The notes: a model not told the origin generated them from the sequence alone. DNA of 64,000 bases from Prorocentrum cordatum (GCA_963575745.1 CAUYUJ010016354.1:1-64000); one strand, 5' to 3'; numbered from the stretch's first letter, positions 1 through 10,760 are shown. A program made the numbers and translations.

Positions 1-207
1 GGTACTCAAACGTGGCAACTGGTGGTCGGCAATCCGGACTTGACTCGCGCTCGAAGACAGGGGGGCAAATCAGGGAGACGCGCAGAGATGCTCTTCTGGC
101 AGGCGAGGGCGCTACAGCAGCGATCCAGAAAAGACAACGAGCACGACAACGACATGCGTACAGATGCCCCTGCTGCCTACAGAACTAACAGCTGGAAGAC
201 GCGAGCG

Positions 208-2831
208 CTATCGGAGATCACTCGACAGCACGGTGCGCTGTCGTCGCAGGGCCTCCTCCATGTCGTGCTCCAGGCGCAGAAAGTCAAAGCGCGTGCGGTG
301 CCTCGGTCTCGAGGAGACGCAGTAGATGTTGCAAAGATCATGCTCTGTCCTGAAGAATTCCCTAATGCTCTCGATCGTTGACGCCTCGATCTTTTTCTTT
401 TCCTCCTGGTCGAGCTCACCGTCGTAGTCCTCGTAGTCCTCAAAATGCTGTTCGAGCTCGTCGATCTCGGACTGCACGTCGAAGTCGGCTTTATTTCTGA
501 CAAGGAAATATGGGACGCCCCAACGCTCGAGCTCGCCAACCAACATCAGCTCTGACTCGGTGAACCGAGACGCAGTCATGAGCACTACAAGGTCGAAGTG
601 GCGAATCCCCATGTTTCTGAGGTATGTCTGCTGCGGGAAGTTGGGCGTCCCGACCCCTGGCAGGTCCCAAATGGCGCACTCGGCCAAGACGCCCAATACT
701 CGGTCGGCGCTGACGTCTGTGACCTCCCCGCATCCGAGCCGTACTCTGATCCTGTCGTGGCTCCTCCCGGGAGGCTCGACGATCTCTGCCGAGCACTCCT
801 CTGTCCTGGAGCCCCCCAGGCCGCTCAGCAGCAGGCGGTCCCCCACCTGCAGGGAGTCCTCGGGCGCGGCCTAACCGACCCCTAGCAAACCATCCCCTTG
901 CGTGACGTCCTCCTCGTCGGGGATCTACTGGCCAGGGTCAATCCAAACCGGAGTCAGTCGGGCCTTGCAGGATCCTGCAAAATCCTGAAAGATGCTGCAT
1001 GATCCTGCACACAAGCCCGGGTCAATGCAACCCTGGTTCTGCAGAATCCTGCAAGATCCGGCTCTCTGACTGACCCCCGTTTGTATTGACACCCCTTGAT
1101 CTGGAGGTCGGAAGAGGGTGTGGCATAAATGGGTGTGGTGCCTATCGTGGAATTGGCGATGTCATCTATGATAGATAACCTCGCCAGATCCAGAATTGGC
1201 ACCATACCCCTTTATGCCACACCCCTTTCCTACCTCCAGACTTGAGCCCCGACCTCGTTCCTCAAGCTTCCCCCCGGCCGCATACACACGTCTTGGAAGC
1301 GAGGCGAAGAGGGGAGCTCGAGATGCGAGGGGGACGTCACGGAAGGGATGGTTTGCTACAGTGGAGGCCAGTCCACAATAAACCTTCCACAAGAAGCCCA
1401 ACCCTGAGACCCCAGGACGCCCATCGATTTTTGGCGTGGGAACGTCACGCCTTCCATCGCAAACTCATCGAAACCCAAGAAAACGTGGAGGCGACCAGGG
1501 TGTTTCTTGGCATGGGCCCCCACTGTATGGGTCGGTGAGGCCGCCCCTGAAGTCCTGGTGGGGGTCAATGTAGCTCCAGGCGTCCTTGTTCTTGACCAGA
1601 GTCCGGATCAGCTCCGCTGAGGCTGACGCGCGACGCCGCTCGGTGTGTGAGTCCTCCGAGCCTGTCATCCTGAGGATCTGACCGACCTGCTCGAACACTT
1701 TGTTGAACACCCCAGCTCGGCCGGGCCAGAAAGTGAACATCTGCGGGTGCCGCGTCGTCTCCGTGATGCCCGTCGCCGCGGCACCCGGGTCTCGGACACT
1801 CGTCCTGCGAATGGCATTGATCCACCACCGGTCCCTCGGCACGTCGAGGCGTGTCAGAATGTTGATCAACCGTCTGATTCTTTTGCGATTTTGAACTTGG
1901 GTCCCTGACTTGCGAGGGCGTCGAAAATCGTCCCTCCCTGGTTTGCTATCCACCATTCCTTTCGATCTCGAGACGGACCTTAGCACTGCCAGGGACCGCC
2001 TCCATACAGCTGCAATATGCCCCAACACCGACCCAATTTGGCTGAACGATAGTCCAAGGTCGCTAAGCCGCTCCCAAGAGATTCCAAGATGCCCCGAGAA
2101 GTCCCCCAGAGGCGCTTGACGAAGGAGGCCCGCAGCAAGGCCCTGGGATGCACAAGCAGCAATGAACAGCATACGTTCTTTGCTTTTTGATTCGGCTGCT
2201 CTCCGATTGCACATTGCACCAGGAAGGCTTCAGAAGGACAGGAACGGTCCCGAAGACGGACGGTCCGAGAAGCCAACATAACGGCCCAAGATAGGCTGTA
2301 AGACTCCCCAGACCCGCCCAGACGGCCCCAACATGATTCTAGCGAGCCACTTCGCGAAAGCTCAGTAGAACCATCGCGCACAAAATGGCCTCAACACCCT
2401 GGCCCAGCATGCCCCAGGCAGGGCCCAGAAGAGGCTGGACAGCCGTCCCCGATGCGCCTCGAAATCGTGAAGACGTCTCCGCCACTCCACATACAACCCT
2501 GCATGCAAATCATTTCGATGCTGCGCTGGCACCGGGCGGGTATTGCCGCAGCCAACCGGATAAAAGACGACTTCCCAACGCCGGAGCCTCCTGTGACGGC
2601 CATCTGGACACCACCCTTTCGGTATGTTGGCTGCATGTAGTCTGGGACGGGATACATCTCCAGGTCAGCAAACTCCCTGTGAATCTTCGCCTCCACATCC
2701 TCCAGCACTCTTTCCGCCCTGGCGAGCTCCCACTTGGCCGCCTGTGTCTCGAGGACGCTGGAGGCGTGCTCCAGCCTATCCCGGAGCCTGTGGACGTCTG
2801 GAATGTGGCCCGACGATACCCCCAAAGAGAG
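208..2831 (-). CDS. IRG-like (immunity-related GTPase family) protein, 3 exons
   Basis: P-loop GTPase of the IRG/IIGP type. Exon 1 (about 2831 to 2559-2562) has a helical N-terminus and the G1 motif GGSGVGKSSF. Exon 2 (about 1821/1818 to 1546) begins INAIRR and carries the switch-I signature GAAATGITETT. Exon 3 (870 to 208, stop TAG) has G3 WDLPGVGTPNFPQ, the family phrase LMTASRFTESE and G4 RNKAD, then an acidic helix and a closing LRLEHDMEEALRRQR like IRG C-termini. Joined length is about 400 aa, normal for the family. Reading frames fit across both junctions. Between G2 and G3 there are about 150 extra residues, including a stretch (LQVGDRLLLSGLGG ... VRLGCGEVTDVSADRVL) that resembles an SH3/Tudor-like barrel; that part is inference. 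The start codon is not settled: the frame opens at 2831 after a stop and a further 5-prime exon is possible. IRGs bind GTP and act at membranes in animals; the role in protists is unknown. Confidence 0.82.
928..1243. repeat. Composite repeat, copy 1 (family F unit plus hairpin)
   Basis: 928-1100 is rich in GCAGGATCCTGCA-like palindromes between CCAGGGTCAATCC and CTGACCCCCGTTTG. It matches 18718-18896 over its whole length with many substitutions. It is followed by a long hairpin with arms at 1101-1142 and about 1198-1239 (GTGTGGCATAAA pairs with TTTATGCCACAC). Copy 2 at 18.7 kb is likewise followed by a hairpin, so the two halves may move together. Lies in IRG intron 2. Confidence 0.7.
1359..1525 (+). 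mobile_element. Family A TIR element, copy 1 (TA-flanked MITE-like)
   Basis: 167 bp starting CAGTGGAGG and ending CCCCACTG, flanked on both sides by TA (1357-1358 and 1526-1527). The interior (AACCTTCCACAAGAAGCCCA, CCCAGGACGCCCAT, GGGAACGTCACGC, TTTCTTGGCATGGG) recurs at 29433-29609 and 44677-44839. TA target duplication and CAGT ends are typical of Tc1/mariner-derived MITEs (family knowledge). There is no coding capacity. It is inserted in the right arm of the IRG intron inverted repeat. Confidence 0.8.
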
Positions 2832-3584
2832 CTACAAAAGCCTGAGCGCTCCCCCACACTCGCCGAGGAACTCCCTCCTATCAATGTCTCCCGTATGCCC
2901 TCCACCGAGCGTTGGCGGTGTCCACGATGCTATGCACAGGGATGGAGGCAACAGGGCTGGAACCCTGGCTTGCCCGACAGATGGGGCAGTGAGGGGAGGG
3001 GATGAGAGCCTCTGCCAACTCCTAAGAAGGAGCCCTGGGACACACAAATAAATACACACAATTAAAAGGATCCCTCATATTTTCCAATATTTTCTGGGTT
3101 ATTGTCTTCCCCCCCACTTCCCATATTTTCCCATATTTTCAGGGGAGTCGACGATCAATTGTGTCTGTGTGTTTTATCCCCTCCTGAGAGGGGGGGGGGA
3201 CGAGAGCTTCTGCCAACTCCTAGGCTTGCTCAAGCAGGGCCTCTGCTACCCCTGGGAGGGCCCTCGCTCTGGGAGAGGGTCTCCCGTCTTTGGCGGCGGC
3301 GCGAGGTGGAGCGAGGAGGCCGCCTTCCAAGAAGGCACGGGCACTTCTCAGAATGCGAGGAGGGGGATTTGTTCAGATCCACTTCCTGGGGAACCGATGT
3401 CCTAGGACCCCAGAGGGCGGTGGATATGGTTTTGTGGCCCCTGGGGCCCAAGAGTATTCATGTCTACCGTCTCCGGAAGCACAGAAGATAGATGTTCCAA
3501 GCGGTGGATATGGACACATCCCAGCCTCGGACAGAAGCACTCCTTCCTTCTGTTGCCCTCCGAATCCTCCGCGCAAGCCTGGAC
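2832..3584. other. No gene seen; contains AT-rich repeat 3040-3195
   Basis: 2832-3039 may hold the 5-prime region of the IRG gene, but no exon is supported. 3040-3195 (GGACACACAAATAAATACACA, then CCCATATTTTCCCATATTTT, then TGTGTCTGTGTGTTTTATCC) is repeated at 45718-46060, where about 180 bp has been inserted into it. 3200-3584 shows nothing recognisable. Confidence 0.5.
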
Positions 3585-3750
3585 CGGATCGAATCGTGAA
3601 TCGTGGAATCGGATCGGCATTAAAACGGATCTGATCGCCAGCGAATCGCCCCGAATCGAGTGGGAATCGGATAGCCGCGCCTGGCCCCAGCTGGGCCAAG
3701 CGAAGTCGGCAAATCAAGCCAAATCGAATCGAATCGGAATCGCAGGCCAA
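3585..3750. repeat. (GAATCG)n-type degenerate repeat
   Basis: Loose iteration of GAATCG, GGATCG and AATCGAATCGG. Related stretches sit at 6500-6720, 28750-28975, 30480-30680, 39930-40045 and, as TCGAACTCGAATCGAGC, 45530-45640. They share a longer context (CCCGAATCG, GGATCGCCGCGCC, CAGC.GGGC), so this is an interspersed family and not only a microsatellite. Confidence 0.6.
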
Positions 3751-3766
3751 GCCCGCAAATTGAATA

Positions 3767-3944
3767 CCGTCGGGGCGTTGACCGAAGGAACCCTAAATAA
3801 GGAACGAGGCCCTTTTTTTCCCATATGTTGAACTTCGATGCCAAATGGAAAACCTCAGGAGCACCAAAGGCACACTGTAAAACAATCAGTGAACATCGAG
3901 CCCCTCCCCAATGGAAAAGGGTTTCTTCTTCAGCGCCCCGACTG
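3767..3944 (+). mobile_element. Family B TIR element, copy 1
   Basis: 178 bp from CCGTCGGGGCGTTGA to TCAGCGCCCCGACTG, flanked by TA at 3765-3766 and 3945-3946. The interior AGGAACGAGGCCCTTTTT, GAACATCGAGCCCCTCCCCA and TTTCTTCTTCAGCG is shared with copies at 28477-28653 and 47618-47784. Non-coding. Confidence 0.75.
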
Positions 3945-3946
3945 TA

Positions 3947-5086
3947 GGATCGTAATTATGCGGCCCTGCCTCGCTCCATCCCCATCTGGGAGGGGGGGAG
4001 GGGGGACCAGCTCAAGGGGGGGAAGCCTCGAGCTGGAATCGGCGGTCCGTCGCTGGTAGATCGGCGATGGGCCCCCGATAGCGAATCCGCGCGTTCCTGG
4101 GTGGGGTGGGCTATCAGGCCTGTGGGCGATTGCAGTCGATGCAGCCCCCCCTGAGCCTAGCTGCCCCTGAACCACCCCTCTGCGCGCCGCATCCCCGAGG
4201 GCCCGCCAACCCGCCCCGCCCCCAAAGCCTGCAGACATCCAGGATGGCCCTCCTCTCCGCGGCGCGCAGGGTGTCGGAGGGCCCCGGCGCGCTCGCGGGC
4301 TCGTCGGGTGTTGCTGGCAGTGATCCTGGCCGAGGGTGCTCCCAGCTGTCGCGCCATTTCGGTGTCTCTGGGCCTCGTGATTGGGTGCTCTGAAAGCCAC
4401 CTGCGCCACCCTGGGAAAACTGGGGTCTGATCTTGGGCCAGGGCCACTCCTAGCAGCACCCAAGCTTGCTCAGGAAAGTGTAGGCGAAGGCGCCCAGCGC
4501 GAGCGCGGCGTCGTACACCTTCGTTCGGGGCCCCAATCCGTGTGATGACGGACCGCGTGGTGACCTCGAGTCCCGAACGACCTCATCGCGCGGACCGTCA
4601 TCGCATGGTTTAGGACCTCGGAGGCCCCAATTGCCCGAGGCGTCCTCGGAAATCGACCCGAATCCCAGAACAGGGCGATGACCCCGAATCCCCACTCCCT
4701 TTCCAAACATTTAACGTCCTGGCTTAACTCGGGCATATCTCTGGCGGCCGTTCGGGACGCTCTCGGAGAGGCGCAGCAACTGGAACGCATCCCTAGGCAG
4801 GATGGCCCCCAGACGCCCACGGAAACGCCAGAAAACCCAGTAGAAGAATGGTCTGCAAGCACCACCGAGGCCTTTCATCCATTATTTGAGCGCCACATGC
4901 TGTGCACATGACGCCTCACGCGGTGGCGCGAAGTGGTGCTGCAAAGAAGGAGTGCGCCCAAAACGATCGAAAACCGCGGAGCCACACCGACTCACCACGC
5001 GGTGTGCTCACCACCTTCCTTGGCGTTGCAGGGCTATCAGACCCCTATCGGCGACCAATGGGCGATTGGGGGTCGATGCATCCCCC
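3947..5086. other. No gene; H-type palindromes and family G copy 1
   Basis: 3955-4150 and 5020-5085 carry ATCGGCGAT/GGGCGATT palindromic motifs (family H). 4500-4715 (GACCTCGAGTCCCGAACGAC, then GAGGCCCCAATTGCCCGAGG, then CCGAATCCCCACTCC) matches 26440-26660 (family G). 4728-4795 (CGGCGGCCGTTCGGG.. GCGCAGC) has a weaker match at 9610-9680. No credible coding exon. Confidence 0.5.
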
Positions 5087-5297
5087 CCTGTCGGCGGCGA
5101 GCGAAGGGTGGAAGTGAGAAGGAGAAGGCCTCCTCAGAAGGCGGCCGGGCTTCTCAGAAACCCTCGCGACTTCTGAGAAGTTTTCTGTGCCTTCGGGGAA
5201 GGCACAGAAAACTTGTCAGAAGCCTGGGGGTCTTCCGACCCTTCTGAGAGGGCCCGCCACTTCTCGATCACTTCCCCCCTCGCTCGCCGCCGAGACC
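5087..5297. mobile_element. Family D TIR element, copy 1, with internal 17-bp palindrome
   Basis: Ends CTGTCGGCGGCGAGCGAAGG and CCCTCGCTCGCCGCCGAG are inverted repeats that extend inward through GGAAGTGAGAAGG. Inside, CTTCTCAGAA/TTCTGAGAAG motifs recur, and 5178-5194 pairs perfectly with 5198-5214 (AAGTTTTCTGTGCCTTC, loop GGG). A second copy lies at 7848-8056. Non-coding. Confidence 0.65.
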
Positions 5298-5492
5298 CAC
5301 CCCGATCGTGACCCCTGAGCCCTTCGGGGGCCCCCCCCTGGGCACCGCGGCGGCGGCGTTGAGGCACCTCCGCGGCAGCGCGGGCCGCCGCGCGCCGGGG
5401 CCTCGCCGAGTGCGGCGGGCGGCCCCGGGCCGCTGGCGGCCAGGCCTGCCGCACGGGGGGGGGCGCCGGCCGCCGTTGGCTCGGCGCGGCGC

Positions 5493-5610
5493 AGGAGGAG
5501 GAGGAGGAGGAGGAGGAGGAGGAGAGGAGGAGGAGGAGGAGGAGGAGGAGGAGGAGGAGGAGGAGGAGAGGAGGAGGAGGAGGTGGAGGAGGAGGAGGAG
5601 GAGGAGGAGG
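5493..5610. repeat. (GGA)n microsatellite
   Basis: Nearly pure GGA triplets. Open frames through it encode only poly-Glu/Arg/Gly or poly-Ser/Leu/Pro and are artefacts. Confidence 0.95.
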
Positions 5611-5624
5611 GGGGCGACGGCCGC

Positions 5625-6370
5625 CGTTGGCTCGGCGCGGCGCACCCCGTCGGCGCGGCGCGCCTCGGCCCGCCGCCGGCGCGGCGCGGCCCGCTGTCGC
5701 TCGCTCGGCTCGGCCCGCCGTCGCTCGGCGCGGGCGGCTCGGCCCGCAGTCGGCGCGGCTCCTGGACTCTGGAGGGGCCTCCCGGGTGGGGTTTTGGGTG
5801 GATGGGGGCAGAGGATCACGCCGCATCGTCCATGGATCACCGGAGCGTCGGCGACGTCGGCGTGAAGAAAATCGGGCTCCACATCGCGCCGCATCGCCGG
5901 TGCACCGGCGATGCGGCGCGATCCTCCGACCCCATTTGCTCTGACCCCATCTGGAAGGCCTACACTCAAAACTTGTCATCAAGACGGGCGGTAAGGACGC
6001 AAGGCCCTTGTAGGCCGAAGTTGGGATATGTTGGGCAGCGCGCGGCCCAAACCCCTGGGACGCAAAGGTACCCTGGCTGGCGCCGCAGAACGCAGAGGCC
6101 AGGACCCAAGGGTACACTAGGAAAGGCGTGTGTCCTCATCATGGTTTTTGACTGTAGAAGCTCGGGCCTCTGGTAGCCGTTTGGGGCGATCCGCCGGGCA
6201 CCCCTGGGGAAAGCTCCCGACGCGGCGCAGCTGCTGAAGGGCGCCCCGAGGCGAGAGAACCTCCAGGAAGCGGCCGATACGCGCTGACACCAACGGGCAC
6301 AAACAACCGCCGACTCCGCGCCCGCAAGGCGCGATCACCGCCGGGCCCTCGCGCCGCCCCGTGGGAGGGA

Positions 6371-6435
<65 letters not shown>

Positions 6436-7847
6436 CCACGCCACTCTGAGCCCTCTTCGCGTGGCCGGGGGGGGGCCTTCCGCCCCCTTGGGCCGTTCAG
6501 AATCGATCCCCAGACGGGCCCGAGCCTGATCGAATCGCGAACTCGGATCGGATCGCAAGCGAACCGTCCCGAATCGCGGCGCAGTTGGATCGCCGCGCCC
6601 AGCCCTGGCTGGCCCTGGCCGATGATGGCGAATGAAACCGTATCGAATCGGGCTCGCGGCCCCAGCCAGCAAGTAGACTCGCAGCAGCGAGTCGGATCGT
6701 TGGGCGGCCCTGGCTTTTCCGCCTCAGTCCGTTCAGCGTCGATGCCCAGATCCGCCCGAAGGTCAATCCTGGCCGGTTTCTCGGGCTGCGTCTGGCCGCG
6801 ACCACGAGGGCCCCGAGGAGCCCCCCGCCCACCTCTCCCCTTGGGCGAAAGACTGGGAGGAGGAGGAGGAGGAGGAGGAGGAGGAGGAGGAGGAGGAGGA
6901 CGAAAGGGAGGAGGAGGAGGGGGAGGAGAAAGCGTGTAGAAAATAGACACCCTTCCATGGCCTCCCGGGATCTCCAGATCTCTCCGGAGGTCCCGAGGCC
7001 TTTGGAAGCCTCCTGGAAGCCAAAAGGGGGCCAAAAGCATCCACACATATTCAAAGCCGACGACGGAGGCGGTGAGCTTCAGCACGACGGGAAGGGGTCA
7101 TGGCAAAAGCGGGTTCACCCAAGGCTTCTCCCGAGGCCAGGCTGGGGCTCGGGCTCAAGCTGCAGCTGCGGTTTCGGGCCAGGGCTCCAGCTCGGCCGTG
7201 CTGCGGCTTCGTGCTCATGTGGGCTTAATTTTGACATCTTAGGCAGCTTTTTTGCAGTTTGGAGGAGAGGCCCCTGAGACCGCACACTTTACGACTGACG
7301 AACATAGCTATCCATATTCATACCCTCGCGGTCTGGACACCGTGTCGCGATTCCAATGATACGAGACCCCAGGAGTACATATTCATACCCCCCCGGTCTG
7401 GACGCCGAGGCGCAGGAATAGCACTGCGGGAGCTCCAAAAACAACGAAAAGCATCCATGGGACCCCCTCCCTCCAGAAGTCGAGGGCCCTGGAGGCGCTG
7501 GGAGGCCTCCTCCCGAAATCTCCACAAGCCCAAAGCCGAAAACTACGAGAGGCGACGGACACACGAAAGACGACGAACACGACGAACAAGTACAACGAAT
7601 GAGCATGACCAAGACGACGACGACGGCGGCGACGGCGACGACGAATACTTCGACGGCGCCGGCGCCGGCGCCGACGACAGCGATGGCGGCGGTCGCGGGC
7701 GAAGGGCTCACGAGCGGCACACCATGCCCGCATGAATATCCACGTCCACGCCCTCGCGGGCTAGACTCCGGGGCGCGGTCCCGTGGATGCGCAGTCCTAT
7801 GGCTACGCTCCGCGCGGTGCCCCCCCGTCTCCACGGGGCCGCGGCCA
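5625..7847. other. No gene; GC-rich and triplet repeats
   Basis: 5625-5760: CGGCGCGGC-rich. 5835-5960: family H (CGCATCGCCGGTGCACCGGC) with a tail GATCCTCCGACCCCAT also seen at 14880. 6370-6434: pure (GAC)n. 6500-6720: GAATCG family. 6850-6930: (GGA)n. 7313-7345 and 7376-7408 are direct copies (CATATTCATACCC..GGTCTGGAC). 7590-7700: GAC/GGC-rich. Remaining sequence shows nothing recognisable. Confidence 0.55.
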
Positions 7848-8056
7848 AGGGTCGGGGGCGAGCGAGGGGGGGCAGCGAGGAGAAGGCCTCCTCAAAGGCG
7901 GCGGGGCTTCTCAGAAGCCCTCGCGCCTTCTGCGACAGGTGCTGTGCCTTCGGGGAAGGCTTGGAACACTCCTCGGAAGGCCAGGGACCTTCCGAGCCTT
8001 CTGGGAAGGCCTTCTCCTCATTCTTCCTCCTCGCTTACCACCCGGGCTCGCCGCCG
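7848..8056. mobile_element. Family D TIR element, copy 2
   Basis: Matches 5087-5297: GAGAAGGCCTCCTCAAAGGC, GGGCTTCTCAGAAGCCCTCG, TGTGCCTTCGGGGAAGGC, then CTTCCGAGCCTTCTGG. Ends GGTCGGGGGCGAGCG and GGCTCGCCGCCGACA are inverted. The perfect inner palindrome of copy 1 is eroded here. Confidence 0.6.
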
Positions 8057-8468
8057 ACAGGGAGCACGGCCCGTGAGGCTGTCAGGGAGTCTGCAGGCAC
8101 CCCGCTCCCTGTGGGCAACTGCGTGTCTGTACGTAGGTGTTCTGTTGTCGGAGCGCGCGAGGGGCCTGCGCGGCCGCGCCCCCCTCGTGTTTCGCTTGAG
8201 AGAGGGGGCTGTGGCCAGAGCGGACACCACCGTTCTCGTGGCCCATGTGCCACCTGCTCGCCCTTGGAGACCTGTCCACGGTGGCGCTAGGCCGCTAGGA
8301 AGGCAGGAAGGAAGGAAAGCTAACTGCGGACGTGCCTCGCCCTCGCGCGCAGCGATGCGCCACGCGCGACAATCTCCGCACGCTCGCGCCGCCGCGAAAC
8401 GCCCCCCTGGAGGAGGGGCGTCGCTCTGGCCCAGACCGCGACGCGCGACTTACTTCGCGCCCCAGCAG

Positions 8469-8540
<72 letters not shown>

Positions 8541-10114
8541 GCGGCACTGCCACCACTGGCGGGCTACCCACGGCCAGGGGCCCCGAGCTCGAGGCACGGC
8601 ACGTCTGGGGCGGCGCGCCCCAGGGACAAGGGCGGCGCGGCCCGCGCGGCCGTGGCCACGACTCCGGACGGGCTCCCCGCCCTCGACGACGGGCGGCGGC
8701 GGCGGAGGCGCCGACAGGGAGGAGCCGAGGCCTGGGCGCCAGCGCGCGGGGCGGCGCCCGCGCGCCGCCGCCGGCCGCACGAAGCTCCACCCGGCGGGGC
8801 GCCGCCGGCGCAGCAGCCGCCAGCGCCGCCGGCGCTGCCGCGGCCGAGGCTCGCGCGGCCACCGCGAGCCCGCCGAGATGGGCCGGGGGCGGGCCGGAGC
8901 TGGGCCACCGCCGAGCCGTGGGCGCCGATCTGCGCCCACGGGCGCCGGCCGACGAGTTTCCCCTGGAGGATGGCGCCCTGGTGTGCATAGTCGCGGGCCC
9001 CCAGTACCGCCAGCCTCCCCTGGAGCCCCGCGAACAATCCACCGGGGGGCGCCTGGGCCTTTTTTTTCTTCTGTGGTCGATGATCGGGGCAGACAAAAGG
9101 GGGCATAGCAGAGGGGGGCTCCTCCTCCTCCTCGTCCTCCTCCTCGTCCTCCTTCTCTTTCTCCTCCTCCACCTCCTCCTCCTCCACCTCCTCCTCCTCC
9201 TTCTCCTCCTCACGTAGGTTTCTGCCCTGGGGCGAGGGGCGCATCGCGCCGCATCGCCGATGCATCGCGAAGGCATCGTCGGCGGCGGGTTGGAGAAAAC
9301 CAGGCTCAAAATCGAGCCGCATCGAACCGATCGAGCGTGGGTCGATTTAAACCGAGAGTTGCGACGATCAGCACTTTCTCCCAATGCTCGAGCTTTCGCA
9401 CCACAGGGCCGCATGCTTAGAGCTGAAGGAACAAGGCTGCGGTCGCACGATGCGTCATGCAGCCGCACGTTCCTGGGCGGGGTTGGGCTATCGGGCCCCT
9501 ATCGGCGATCTTGGTGATTTTGGCGGTCGGTGTTTCACCATCTGAGCCTATGACCCCCTCACGTTGCCTCTGACCTTCCACTCCCTGGCTTTCGGGTCAC
9601 AACTCTCAGCCTCCGGCGGCCGTTCGGGGAGATTCTGGCACCCCCAAAACGCGCTCGACGAAGCGCAGCTTATGGAAACCGTGTCGGCCACGACAACATC
9701 CGATAATTTTCGGTGCGTTCCCGTCCGTGTCTTCCTACCCCCCCAACGTCGCCCCTAACTTCCAATTCTCAGCCCTCCAGGTTGTCTATGATACGGGGCG
9801 CGGGGGCGCCAAAACTTGCAGACCACGAGTCTACAGAACTGTGCTCTGGACGCGGGGGCGCCTTCCTGACCACAGGAGTCTGCAGCAATAACGGATCACC
9901 ACCAACCCCATCCCCTACTCCACCCCACAACCTAACCTTGATAACCACTTATCGACTCTCCAGGTGCTATACGTAGCACACAAAATCATTCATTCCGGAG
10001 GGGGAACCACGGAACGTTCTCGCTAACACACAATAATAATCTAACCCCCGATTAGGGGGGGAGGGGTTCGTAGCAGCGAATGTTCCGGAATCGGGGACCT
10101 TTCAGGGATCCTGC
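8057..10114. other. No gene; microsatellites and H-type palindromes
   Basis: 8471-8537: pure (ACG)n. 8550-8990: very GC-rich with open frames on several strands but Ala/Arg/Pro-only composition. 9118-9215: CTC-rich. 9237-9345 and 9470-9545: family H (CGCATCGCCGATGCATCGCG). 9560-10114: nothing recognisable. Confidence 0.5.
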
Positions 10115-10760
10115 ACCCTTCAGGGATAATTATGGACACGCCCAGAAACTTCGGAAATCATCGGGAATCTGAAAGGGCCCACAGGAAACATTGAGTAAAC
10201 CTTGCGGGAATCTTGAGGAAACCAGAGGAAGCCTCACGAATCCTCCAGGAGTCGGCGGCAGACCTGCAAGAATCCTCAGGACTCCTTCGGGCCCCCCATC
10301 GACAATCCTTTGGAATTTGAAAGAATAATTTGGAATAATTCTGGACCTTGGGAAACCCGACTTCTTTCAGAAACCTAATGATGCTTCAGGAATCCTTCAT
10401 GATTCCTTCACGAATCTTCGAGGACCTTCAAAATCCTTCAGCAACCGGCAGTAATCCGCAGGAATCTTCAGTGCCTTCGAAAACCGATCGTAAATAACAT
10501 AACAAAGAAGTCACTCTTTGGGTGAAGCATTGAATTCTGAAGACTATTCGTGAATCCCTTGGAGGATCCATGAGAATCCTTAAGAATCCCTCAGGAATCC
10601 GAAAAGGACCTTCAATAATCCTTCTAGAACTGGCACGTGTCCTCCGGAACCTTCCAGGGATTATGCTGCGCTCCTCGAGAATATTTAGAAGTCCGCAGCG
10701 GGAGACCCCAGGAATCCCCGGTGAGTCTCGCGAGTCCTCCAGAGGTCGATTCTGACGGGC
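10115..10760. repeat. Degenerate CAGGAATCCTT-type tandem repeat
   Basis: Iterates TTCAGGAATCC, GAATCCTTCA and GGAATCTTC with 10-20 nt spacing for over 600 bp. No coding frame makes sense. Confidence 0.6.

Larger units (their letters stand above)
864..1548. repeat. Inverted repeat bounding IRG intron 2, right arm split by a nested element
   Basis: The left arm (864-915) begins GCGGCCTAACCGACCCCTAG and runs on through CAAACCATCCC to GTGACGTCC. Its complement is found in two pieces: 1526-1548 (GGTCGGTGAGGCCGCCCC) and 1321-1358 (GGACGTCACGGAAGGGATGG then TTTGCTA). The two pieces are contiguous once the family A element at 1359-1525 is removed. The arms are about 53 bp with roughly 90 percent identity. 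The arm ends coincide with the exon 2 and exon 3 limits of the IRG gene, so the intron itself looks like a TIR element (introner-like). Confidence 0.75.

Noticed and set aside
7599-8990. 463-codon plus-strand frame
   Set aside because: Crosses the (ACG)n tract as poly-Thr and GC-rich Ala/Arg/Pro sequence; no homologous text.
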